NCBI GenBank assembly: GCA_934277865.1
Contig: CAKQVW010000006.1
Span: forward strand, 1 to 27,146
DNA length: 27,146 nucleotides
Reading direction: 5' to 3'
Source of the DNA: an uncultured Pseudobdellovibrionaceae bacterium
GTDB taxonomy: Bacteria; Bdellovibrionota; Bdellovibrionia; Bdellovibrionales; JAMPXM01
Shown: positions 1 through 6,900 of the stretch, one piece after another
Layout of the letters: each line of letters begins with the position of its first letter
How positions within the stretch are numbered: position 1 is the stretch's first letter
Program-made: the position numbers and the translations under genes
The notes under the pieces: generated by a model
The model's input: only the letters and a program-made list of their open reading frames with translations
Told to the model about the DNA's origin: nothing
Database searches by the model: none

Positions 1-243
1 GGCGTGTACCGAGGCTCCTCGATTTCTCGAGGGGTCTTTCAGGGCGTGTTGAATTCCGGCGGACTGGCACAAGACTTTGTCCCGGCCCCGACCATCAAGC
101 TTGGTGATGCCGAGTTCAAATATGATCTCCGCTTTTTTGCATTTCGAGATCGCATTCACGTCGCCTGCGCCCGCTTGTACCAAGGGCAAATGACAAACGC
201 GACCACGCCCGGCGGCGGCGTCGCCGCGATTCGCTGGCGTTAG
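1..243 (+). CDS. C-terminal end of a protein, possibly ATP-grasp-like (partial)
   Basis: The reading frame is open from the first base and stops with TAG at 241-243, so the gene begins outside the window and only about 80 residues are visible. The tail reads as a beta-rich segment (KYDLRFFAF, then ARLYQGQMTN, then TPGGGVAAIRW). That pattern resembles the C-terminus of circularly permuted ATP-grasp or glutathionylspermidine-synthase-like proteins, where a YQGQ-TN...TPGGG stretch lies near the end. This is recall of a pattern, not a search result. The next gene starts 72 bases downstream on the same strand and may be functionally linked. The enzyme and its substrate cannot be named from this fragment. 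Confidence 0.55.
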   Translation, partial: GVYRGSSISRGVFQGVLNSGGLAQDFVPAPTIKLGDAEFKYDLRFFAFRDRIHVACARLYQGQMTNATTPGGGVAAIRWR

Positions 244-279
244 AGGCCGAGACATGCTCTCGACGTAAGACCGGCCTCT
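242..279 (+). terminator. Stem-loop directly after the upstream stop codon
   Basis: AGAGGCCG (242-249) and CGGCCTCT (272-279) form a perfect 8-bp inverted repeat that begins within the TAG stop of the preceding gene. The 22-nt loop holds a smaller GAGA/TCTC pairing. There is no T-tract, so a Rho-independent terminator is only a possibility. An mRNA 3'-end stabiliser is equally compatible. Confidence 0.35.
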
Positions 280-302
280 CAAGTTGAGACGCCGCGAGCC
301 GA

Positions 303-308
303 TATACT
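303..308 (+). promoter_or_regulatory. Candidate -10 box for the SelO-like gene
   Basis: TATACT ends 7 bases before the ATG at 316, and no Shine-Dalgarno sequence lies between them. A start of transcription at the usual distance would fall on or next to the ATG, giving a leaderless mRNA. TTGAGA at 284-289 is the only -35-like hexamer, but its 13-bp spacing is too short, so the promoter call is weak. Confidence 0.3.
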
Positions 309-315
309 TGTCAGT

Positions 316-2193
316 ATGTCGAAAAGATTGGCAACACGACCCAACAACTTAGAGAACTCGACCAACGGAAACGCAGCTCGCAAGCTGCAGGATAAACGCT
401 GGGACTATTCGTCCTTCGATCAAATCGATGGGCAACACCCCTGGCAAAACAAAGTCCCTGAAGGTTGCATCCTCTATCCCACGCGCATGCTCGGACGTGG
501 GCAAGTGCTGTGGTTCAATTTTCAGCTCGCAAAAGAGATGGGACTGATCACTCAAGATCACCCTCATAAGCTGACTCCCGAACTCGACAAAAAAATCATC
601 GAAGCTTTCAGTCTGCAAATTCTCAATGAATGGGATCAGGAAAACGGCGTGACCGTTCCGCCAAGCCTGATGAAAGAGAAGCCCTACATGGCGACTCGCT
701 ATCTTCAGCTTCAACACGCCGACAAACAAGGCCGCACGTCGGGTGACGGTCGCGGTATTTGGAACGGAACGATTCGCCACCGCGGTGTCACGTGGGACGT
801 GTCGAGTCGCGGCACGGGGGTGACCCAGCTTTCGCCCGGTGCCGTTGAAGCACAGCGCCCACTGAAAACAGGAACCGAGGAGTTTGGCTACGGCTGCGGC
901 CAAGCCGACGTAACCGAACTTATTGGAAGCGCCATTTTTTCCGAGATCTTTCATCGCAGCGGCATCTCGACAGAACGGGTTCTCGCTATCATTGATCTCG
1001 GACGCGGCATTGGAATCGGCGTGCGAGCAGCACCTAACTTGTTCCGACCGGCCCACTTGTTTCTGTGGCTCAAGCAGGGCGAACGCGACACCCTGAAACG
1101 AAGCTTTGACCTCGTCATTCAGCGACAGTGCGAAAATAACCGGTGGTCATGGAATCCGAAAAGTCCGGATCGCCACCGTCGCGCGCTCACCGAAATCGCA
1201 AAATCGTTTGCCCAGTTCGCAGCAAGACTTGAGCGTCGATACATTTTCGCTTGGTTGGACTGGGACGGCGACAATGTGCTGACAGATGCCGGGATCATTG
1301 ACTACGGCAGCATTCGACAGTTTGGCTTACGCCACGATCAATATCGCTACGACGACGTCGAACGTTTCTCGACTTGCCTCAACGAGCAACGAGGCAAAGC
1401 GCGGTTCACCGTTCAGGTCTTCGCGCAACTTGTTGAATTTCTCGAAACCGGAAAAAAGCTCAATCTTTCGCAATTCGCCAACAGCGAAGCCTTGCGAATA
1501 TATGACCGCGAATTTGACATCGAACTTCGCCGCGAATTTCTCATGCAGGTAGGTCTGGATGCCGATTCAGCAACTCATGCTCTGACGAACCGAAAGCGCG
1601 AAGTCGAAAACTTGTATCAAGGTTTCCTTAAACTCGAGACGATCAAAACGCGTGCGGGAACCAAAAAACTTCCTGACGGCGTCAATCGACCAGCCGTGTT
1701 TAATATGCGTCGGTTGTTACGCGAACTTCCCGATTTGACCATGGACGACTCGCGCTCTTGGAAGACACCAACAGCAGCCCAGGCGCTTGATCTGATGGAA
1801 TCAAGCTTCGCCAAACGCGCGGATTTGCGCCTACGAGGAAGCCTTCGTACAAAAATCGAAACATTCCTTAAAACGTACGTTGCATTTCTCAGCGCCACCT
1901 ATGGCGAACGCCCACATACCGCCACTCAGCGCGCCTGGAAACAGCGTGCGCGTTCTCAAAACTTCGAAGGCCGGATCACGGGAAATGGTTCCGAATACAT
2001 CGTCGAAGAAATCCTCCGTGCCCGGAAACGCGGGATGCCTCTGGACGACCTTCGCCAGGCTCTCGAGCTCTATATCGCCTCACAGTGTCCCCAAAACCCT
2101 GTTGGGGCAAAACCTATGGCCGTCTCAAACGCCGCAGGCGAATTGTTTAATAGCTTGGTGAACCTGTCGCTGGAGCATGAGGAAGATATCTAA
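316..2193 (+). CDS. Divergent SelO-like (YdiU/UPF0061-type) pseudokinase-fold protein
   Basis: The protein has 625 residues, somewhat longer than typical SelO, a kinase-fold enzyme that transfers AMP to proteins. Three parts resemble SelO: GDGR (143-146), a WDVSSRGTG segment (160-168) where SelO has its nucleotide-binding lysine loop, and GDN...IDYG, with Asp319-Asn320 and Asp329. The spacing of ten residues between these two aspartates is that of the catalytic and metal-binding aspartates of SelO. The loop carries Arg165 where SelO normally has Lys, and the usual second GDGRA motif is replaced by a glycine-rich GYGCGQAD stretch (191-198). It is therefore a distant branch whose AMP transfer is unproven. 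No signal peptide is visible, so it is probably cytoplasmic. The ATG is preceded by a -10-like box rather than a ribosome binding site. Confidence 0.72.
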   Translation: MSKRLATRPNNLENSTNGNAARKLQDKRWDYSSFDQIDGQHPWQNKVPEGCILYPTRMLGRGQVLWFNFQLAKEMGLITQDHPHKLTPELDKKIIEAFSLQILNEWDQENGVTVPPSLMKEKPYMATRYLQLQHADKQGRTSGDGRGIWNGTIRHRGVTWDVSSRGTGVTQLSPGAVEAQRPLKTGTEEFGYGCGQADVTELIGSAIFSEIFHRSGISTERVLAIIDLGRGIGIGVRAAPNLFRPAHLFLWLKQGERDTLKRSFDLVIQRQCENNRWSWNPKSPDRHRRALTEIAKSFAQFAARLERRYIFAWLDWDGDNVLTDAGIIDYGSIRQFGLRHDQYRYDDVERFSTCLNEQRGKARFTVQVFAQLVEFLETGKKLNLSQFANSEALRIYDREFDIELRREFLMQVGLDADSATHALTNRKREVENLYQGFLKLETIKTRAGTKKLPDGVNRPAVFNMRRLLRELPDLTMDDSRSWKTPTAAQALDLMESSFAKRADLRLRGSLRTKIETFLKTYVAFLSATYGERPHTATQRAWKQRARSQNFEGRITGNGSEYIVEEILRARKRGMPLDDLRQALELYIASQCPQNPVGAKPMAVSNAAGELFNSLVNLSLEHEEDI

Positions 2194-2207
2194 GCAGGCC
2201 TCTCGAG

Positions 2208-2306
2208 GTGGGAACCCTGAAACAACTGCCCACTTCAGAAGCCCGCGAAACACTGAAGGCTCTGCAAAAATATCCGGCTCCAGAAGTCGACAGGCGAATC
2301 CACTAG
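2208..2306 (+). CDS. Possible 32-residue micro-ORF
   Basis: A GTG-started frame runs 32 codons to TAG in the gap after the SelO-like gene. The peptide (VGTLKQLPTSEARETL... ending DRRIH) is polar, would form an amphipathic helix, and lacks low-complexity or shadow-like composition. The frame continues upstream without a stop to 2181, so it could also be the remnant tail of a lost gene. AGG lies 9 bases before the GTG. Expression is unproven. Confidence 0.2.
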   Translation: MGTLKQLPTSEARETLKALQKYPAPEVDRRIH

Positions 2307-2309
2307 AAC

Positions 2310-2341
2310 CCCCTTACACACGGGTCGAACACCCAAAGGGG
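2310..2341 (+). promoter_or_regulatory. Possible hairpin masking a ribosome binding site
   Basis: CCCCTT (2310-2315) is complementary to AAGGGG (2336-2341), which is the Shine-Dalgarno sequence of the small secreted protein at 2349. An inner GGGT/ACCC pairing (2322-2325 with 2331-2334) stacks inside. If it folds in the mRNA, it would block ribosome entry. The stems are short, so this is tentative. Confidence 0.28.
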
Positions 2342-2348
2342 ACATTCC

Positions 2349-2726
2349 ATGAAACAGAATTTGGTCGGACTTTTCTTCGCTAGCGTTCTTTTTGTTACAC
2401 CAGCTGCATTTGCTTCTTCGCAATATGGCTACGAGTGCTCGGCTGACGGCAAAGCTGTTGTTCTCGTTTACTCGGATTTCGGTGGCTACCACATGGACAA
2501 ACTCACTGTGGACGGCCAAGACTACACGTACGCAAGCACCGTCAGTGTCCGTCGCGGAAGCGGCACGGTCTTCACCGTCGCCAACTATCGCGCTGGAAAA
2601 AGCATGTACTTTGCCATCAACACTCCTGACGGCACGTACTACCAACTCGAAGGTGGCAAACAGTACCCTATGACGTGCAATGCGCTTCCGCAGCCGGTGG
2701 CGCCCGCTGCCGGCGACCGCTTGTAA
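2349..2726 (+). CDS. Small secreted protein with two cysteines, unknown family
   Basis: The product has 125 residues with a clear Sec signal peptide: MKQN, a hydrophobic core, and a likely cut after AFA at residue 22. The mature part is about 100 residues, rich in Tyr, Gly, Thr and Val, and looks beta-stranded. It has exactly two cysteines (Cys30 in YECSADG and Cys110 in PMTCN) near its two ends, which could form a disulfide in the periplasm. The layout loosely recalls small MliC-type lysozyme inhibitors, but no diagnostic motif is present, so no function is assigned. AGGGGA about 7 bases before the ATG is a good ribosome binding site, and a stem-loop follows the stop. The gene looks monocistronic. 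Confidence 0.8.
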   Translation: MKQNLVGLFFASVLFVTPAAFASSQYGYECSADGKAVVLVYSDFGGYHMDKLTVDGQDYTYASTVSVRRGSGTVFTVANYRAGKSMYFAINTPDGTYYQLEGGKQYPMTCNALPQPVAPAAGDRL

Positions 2727-2736
2727 GTGTCCTCTT

Positions 2737-2778
2737 GGTTCCCAGGTGGCCAATTGCCCCCTGGGAACCGCCCGTTTT
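2737..2778 (+). terminator. Probable terminator of the small secreted protein gene
   Basis: GGTTCCCAGG (2737-2746) pairs perfectly with CCTGGGAACC (2760-2769), with an extra GGC/GCC pairing inside the loop. GCCCGTTTT follows. The T-run has only four bases and sits five bases beyond the stem, so the terminator is strong in stem but weak in tail. Confidence 0.6.
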
Positions 2779-2853
2779 GAGCCTGATTGCCCCAGATCTG
2801 ACCACCCGCGACCGGCTGGACGTAGCTCCCTCTCCACGATAGATATTTTAGCC

Positions 2854-3864
2854 ATGATTATCGTAACGGGCGCTACAGGCTTTATCGGCTCTGCCATGAT
2901 CTGGCAGCTCAATCAACGCGGTGAAAACTCCATAGTCGCAGTCGATACGGTTCCCCCTTCTGTCAAACCGGGGCCGCTGGCACAACGGCGATACTCACAA
3001 TTTCTCTTCAAAGATCAACTTTGGGCTTTTCTCAAAGCGACAACTGAAAACAGAACTCCCGTTCAGGCGGTCGTGCACATGGGCGCCTGTTCGTCGACGA
3101 CCGAACTCAACACGGCTTTCCTCTACGAGAACAATTTCCTTTACACCCAAAGGCTGTGGCAATGGTGTGCAGCTAACCAGGTTCCGTTCCTCTATGCCTC
3201 CAGCGGGGCCGTTTACGGGGACGGAGCAAATGGGTTTGATGACGCCAGCCCATCAAAGATTTTTCGCCCGCTGAATCCCTACGGCGAATCCAAAGCAATG
3301 TTCGATCGCTGGGTGGAAAACGAAAAGCCACCAGCTCCGCCCGCTTGGTACGGCCTGCGCTTCTTCAATGTCTACGGCCCCAATGAATACCTGAAGGGCG
3401 AAATGGCGAGCGTTGTATTTAAAGCCTTTCATCAAATTCGCGAAACTGGCCGACTGAAACTGTTTAAGTCTCACCGACCTGATTTCAAAGATGGTGAGCA
3501 GCTTCGCGACTTCGTTTACGTCAAAGACATCGTGCGCTGGATGGACGAACTGGTGCTGAAGGCGATCGATGGCAAACCTGCCCCAAGCGGGATCTACAAC
3601 ATGGGCTTTGGTAAAGCGCGGTCATGGAATGACCTCGCGAAATCGACGTTTGCAGGACTCGGCCAATCGATGAATATCGAATACATCGAGATCCCCGTCG
3701 AGATGCGCCCTCGATACCAGTATTTCACCGAAGCCCGCCTCGAACGCCTGATGAGTCTTCAGCTAAGCCCACCGCAGTGGTCACTTGAAGCCGGGGTCAC
3801 AGATTACGTCACCAACCACTTACTTCCGGGGCATTCGATCAAGGGAGCCAATCCATGGCTGTAA
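2854..3864 (+). CDS. hldD: ADP-L-glycero-D-manno-heptose 6-epimerase
   Basis: This 336-residue short-chain dehydrogenase-like epimerase converts ADP-D-glycero-D-manno-heptose to the L-glycero form, the heptose donor for the inner core of LPS, in the cytoplasm. The start begins directly with the Rossmann motif TGATGFIG (5-12). The catalytic Tyr143-x3-Lys147 pair is in NPYGESK, with the serines of YASSG before it. The YNMGFGKARSWNDLA and RPRYQYFTEA segments near the C-terminus are typical of HldD. The frame stays open upstream, but residues before the Rossmann methionine do not fit the family. No ribosome binding site precedes the ATG; an AT-rich -10-like TATTTT lies just upstream. It is the first gene of an operon with phhA, trmJ and guaD and overlaps phhA by 10 bases. 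Confidence 0.95.
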   Translation: MIIVTGATGFIGSAMIWQLNQRGENSIVAVDTVPPSVKPGPLAQRRYSQFLFKDQLWAFLKATTENRTPVQAVVHMGACSSTTELNTAFLYENNFLYTQRLWQWCAANQVPFLYASSGAVYGDGANGFDDASPSKIFRPLNPYGESKAMFDRWVENEKPPAPPAWYGLRFFNVYGPNEYLKGEMASVVFKAFHQIRETGRLKLFKSHRPDFKDGEQLRDFVYVKDIVRWMDELVLKAIDGKPAPSGIYNMGFGKARSWNDLAKSTFAGLGQSMNIEYIEIPVEMRPRYQYFTEARLERLMSLQLSPPQWSLEAGVTDYVTNHLLPGHSIKGANPWL

Positions 3865-5633
3865 CGACATCCGAGTTCAAAACCGGTACGGCCGAACATT
3901 TTGCCAAGGGACTGCCGGCCCACCTCCGGCGTTATGTCGTCGACCAGGATTACTCTCGCTACACTCCAATCGACCAAGCGGTATGGCGCCACATCATGCG
4001 CCAGCTGAAGTCGCATCTCGCCGTTCACGCACATCCTTGCTATGTCGACGGGCTTCAGAAAACAGGAATTGAAATCGATCGCATCCCGTCAATTTCTCAT
4101 ATGAGCGAACGTCTTGAGACGTTCGGATGGCGAGCCGTCCCGGTAAGTGGCTTCATCCCACCGGCCGCGTTTATGGAGCTGCAAAGTCTTGGCGTTTTAC
4201 CGATTGCCAGCGATATGCGTACCGTCGAACACCTTCTCTACACTCCGGCCCCGGACATCGTCCATGAAGCAGCCGGGCACGCTCCGATTTTGGTGGATCC
4301 TGCTTTCGCGGCCTACCTCAAGTCCTATGCAACCGTGGCTCGTAAGGCGATCATTTCGCGCGAGGATATGGACCAATACGAAGCGATTCGCGTCCTTTCT
4401 GATCTGAAAGAGGATCCAGGCTCGACACCCAATCAGATTCGCCAGGCCGAAGAAAAGCTCGAGAAGGTGAACCGCTCGATCAAAGAACTCTCCGAGGCTG
4501 CACTGCTGGGTCGAATGAACTGGTGGACAGCCGAATACGGTCTCATCGGAGACCTCAACGCTCCAAAAATTTTCGGAGCCGGTTTGCTCTCGTCTGTCGG
4601 TGAGTCTCGGTCATGCCTGGACCCGAAAGTAAAAAAGCTGCCACTGACAATTGACTGCATCAACTTCAGTTACGACATCACCGAAAAACAGCCCCAGCTA
4701 TTTGTGGTAGAGGCGTTCGAACAGCTGGAATCCGTTCTGCAGGAATTGGCTGCGCAGATGGCCTTCCGCACTGGCGGCCCATCGGCAGCGCAAAAGGCTC
4801 TCAAATCTCGGACCGTCAACACACTCGAGTTAGAAAACGGACTCCAAATTTCTGGCCAGCTGCGAGAAGTAAAGACGTTCGGCGATGCCATCTCCTATCT
4901 CGCGTTCACGGGACCGACTCTTCTTGCCAATAATTCCAAGGTGATGGCCGGCCAAGGCGTGGAGTATCACAACCAAGGTTTTGGCACTCCGATTGGCCGC
5001 GTGAAGCTAGCCGGTCAATGGCAGGATCTTTCGAGTCTCTCAGTGGCGGACTGCCAACGCCTGGGCTGGCAAGAGTCTTCGCGAATTCATCTTCAGTACG
5101 AATCGGGCTGCCTGGTCGTTGGAAATCTTAAGAATATGATGTTCGTAAAGGAACGTCTCGCAGTACTCACTCTCACGGGCGCGACCGCCACGTTGGGCGA
5201 TGAGTTGCTGTTTGATTCCTCATGGGGAGATTTTGACATCGCATGTGGCTCGCGCGTGGTGAGCGTTTACGGAGGCCCGGCGGATCGCGATGCCTTTGGC
5301 GAAACCGACGACTTCACCCGAAAGCTGATCCCCCGCCGCATCTATTCGGACGAAACCCTGTTGCGCCACCGCCTCTACGAAAAAGTCCGCGGAGCACGCG
5401 AATCGCAAATCACCGACGCCGTCGCCCTTTCCAGACTATTTAGCGAAGTGATGGCAGCCACGCCGAGCGAATGGCTGCTCCAGACAGAGCTGCTTGAACT
5501 CGCGGAAAACGCCGGCCTTCAAGCCACGCTTGGAGCAAAGATCGAAGCAGCACTTGAGGACATCTGCCGCCACGATCGCGATGCCGCCGCACACATCAAA
5601 GACGCCCGACACACCTTGCACCTGGAAAGCTGA
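3855..5633 (+). CDS. phhA: Phenylalanine 4-monooxygenase, long form
   Basis: This iron- and pterin-dependent aromatic amino acid hydroxylase turns phenylalanine into tyrosine. The catalytic part covers about residues 25-310. The iron ligands are visible as His137 and His142 in PDIVHEAAGHAPI and Glu227 in NWWTAEYG. At 592 residues it is about twice the length of the short proteobacterial enzyme. It matches the long bacterial form, which has an extra C-terminal domain of roughly 280 residues. That domain starts near SRTVNTLELENG and contains a beta-rich segment and a helical tail; its role is not known to me. AAGGGAG seven bases before the ATG supports the start. It overlaps hldD by 10 bases and shares the A of TGATG with trmJ. 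hppD and hmgA lie about 5 kb away on the other strand and continue the pathway. Confidence 0.93.
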   Translation: MAVTTSEFKTGTAEHFAKGLPAHLRRYVVDQDYSRYTPIDQAVWRHIMRQLKSHLAVHAHPCYVDGLQKTGIEIDRIPSISHMSERLETFGWRAVPVSGFIPPAAFMELQSLGVLPIASDMRTVEHLLYTPAPDIVHEAAGHAPILVDPAFAAYLKSYATVARKAIISREDMDQYEAIRVLSDLKEDPGSTPNQIRQAEEKLEKVNRSIKELSEAALLGRMNWWTAEYGLIGDLNAPKIFGAGLLSSVGESRSCLDPKVKKLPLTIDCINFSYDITEKQPQLFVVEAFEQLESVLQELAAQMAFRTGGPSAAQKALKSRTVNTLELENGLQISGQLREVKTFGDAISYLAFTGPTLLANNSKVMAGQGVEYHNQGFGTPIGRVKLAGQWQDLSSLSVADCQRLGWQESSRIHLQYESGCLVVGNLKNMMFVKERLAVLTLTGATATLGDELLFDSSWGDFDIACGSRVVSVYGGPADRDAFGETDDFTRKLIPRRIYSDETLLRHRLYEKVRGARESQITDAVALSRLFSEVMAATPSEWLLQTELLELAENAGLQATLGAKIEAALEDICRHDRDAAAHIKDARHTLHLES

Positions 5634-6433
5634 TGGAAGCCATCTCCGACGTTCTCAAACGCACGGCCGTCGTGCTGCATCGCCCGATTTACCCACGCAA
5701 CATCGGGATGTGCGCGCGTGCGATGGGAAACCTCGGCTGCCAAGAATTGCATGTCATCGCACCACGCTGCGATTGGACCAGCAGCATGGTTCATCATGAA
5801 CTTCGCCAAGGTGCGACTCATGGCGCCCATGTCCTCGAAGCTGCGACGGTTCATAAGTCTCTTGAAGATTTCCTCGCCTCCAGCGGCCAAGGGGTTCGGA
5901 TCGGATTCACCGCCCGCGAGGGTTATGGGCGCAGAATTCACGATTTTACGGAATTGATCGAAACACTGTGCGAGCAGGTCGATCACCCGATTCATGCCAG
6001 CGCCAGCGGTCTCGCTACACAAATTCAACTTCATTTCGGGACCGAAGACGACGGCATGTCGCTTGAGGAACTGGAACCCATGAACTTCCTCTGTAAACTT
6101 CCGTCTACGGCGCGGGTGTCCAGCTTCAATCTCTCGCATGCGGTCCTTCTTGGTATACACGTTCTTGCCACCACCTATGACCGCCTCAGGCCCTCGTCAG
6201 AGGCTCTGGAGAAAGAGATCATCGCGCTTCCTCCTGGCCGACTTGAATACCCGAAACGGGCCATTCGGGAATGGTTGGAAGCCTTGGGTTTCGATCTTGA
6301 ATCGCGAAAAATCAGTATCGAAACGTCGCTAAATCGTGTTTTGCTATCCCACTGTCCAACACCTGACGATGTTCGTTTGTTGGAAAAGGTACTTTTTCAA
6401 ACCGTAGAAAAGCTAAAGCAGAAGAAGTTATGA
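5633..6433 (+). CDS. trmJ: TrmJ-like SPOUT tRNA/rRNA 2'-O-methyltransferase
   Basis: The 266-residue protein has the three SPOUT knot motifs in order: PRNIGMCARAMGNLG (21-35), the GTEDDGMS loop (136-143) for S-adenosylmethionine binding, and SSFNLSHAVLLG (163-174). A helical C-terminal tail of about 80 residues follows, as in TrmJ, which methylates the 2'-hydroxyl of residue 32 in tRNA. The motifs identify the family firmly. The exact RNA target is inferred from length and tail, and another TrmH-type substrate remains possible. Its ATG overlaps the phhA stop as TGATG, and its own stop overlaps guaD as ATGA, so translation is probably coupled along the operon. Confidence 0.85.
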   Translation: MEAISDVLKRTAVVLHRPIYPRNIGMCARAMGNLGCQELHVIAPRCDWTSSMVHHELRQGATHGAHVLEAATVHKSLEDFLASSGQGVRIGFTAREGYGRRIHDFTELIETLCEQVDHPIHASASGLATQIQLHFGTEDDGMSLEELEPMNFLCKLPSTARVSSFNLSHAVLLGIHVLATTYDRLRPSSEALEKEIIALPPGRLEYPKRAIREWLEALGFDLESRKISIETSLNRVLLSHCPTPDDVRLLEKVLFQTVEKLKQKKL

Positions 6434-6900
6434 CAGACGCTGAATTCATGAAACGAGCTATCGAGCTCTCAAGAACAAACATGCTCTCAGACGCTGGTGG
6501 TCCGTTTGGGGCCGTCGTCGTGAAAGACGGAAAAATCGTCGGCGAGGGATGGAACAAGGTCACCAGCACCAACGACCCGACCGCACATGCCGAGGTCGAA
6601 GCCATCCGTGACGCCTGCAAAAATCTCGGCACGTTTGAGCTTCGCGGATGCGTTCTCTACACCAGCTGCGAGCCCTGCCCGATGTGCCTAGCGGCAACCT
6701 ATTGGTCACGTATCGAGAGAATTTATTTTGGCAACACCCGAGATGACGCTGCGGCGGTCGGATTCGACGATGAGTTTCTCTATCGAGAAATCGTGAAACC
6801 GATGGGCGATCGCACGGTTCCCATTAAACCACTCTTGCGCGATCAAGCCCTTTTGGTTTTCCGCGAATGGACAGCCAAGCAGGACAAAATCCCCTACTAG
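6430..6900 (+). CDS. guaD: Guanine deaminase-type nucleoside deaminase
   Basis: This 156-residue zinc deaminase of the cytidine deaminase fold has the length and overall pattern of the small bacterial guanine deaminase, which converts guanine to xanthine. GGPFGAVVVKDG (23-34) and NDPTAHAE (48-55) match that family. Zinc would be held by His53, Cys83 and Cys86 (TSCEPCPMC), with Glu55 as proton shuttle. The C-terminus ends in a GFDDEFLYREI-type segment and a terminal Tyr, both typical of guanine deaminase rather than tRNA adenosine deaminase TadA. It is the last gene of the hldD operon, starting in an ATGA overlap with trmJ and preceded by AGAAGAAG. Its TAG stop overlaps the stop of the convergent lipoprotein gene. 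Confidence 0.88.
   Translation: MTDAEFMKRAIELSRTNMLSDAGGPFGAVVVKDGKIVGEGWNKVTSTNDPTAHAEVEAIRDACKNLGTFELRGCVLYTSCEPCPMCLAATYWSRIERIYFGNTRDDAAAVGFDDEFLYREIVKPMGDRTVPIKPLLRDQALLVFREWTAKQDKIPY

Noticed and set aside
349..1056. 235-codon minus-strand frame
   Set aside because: It is antisense to the SelO-like gene, which carries recognisable motifs, and its own sequence shows no domain.
2680..2853. Upstream extension of hldD by 58 codons
   Set aside because: The residues are Arg/Cys/Pro-rich, cover the terminator of the previous gene and precede the Rossmann start typical of HldD.
2235..2912. 225-codon minus-strand frame
   Set aside because: It crosses the small secreted protein gene, its terminator and the hldD start; the composition is shadow-like.
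5519..6160. 213-codon minus-strand frame
   Set aside because: It is antisense to the phhA end and to trmJ, whose motifs are certain.
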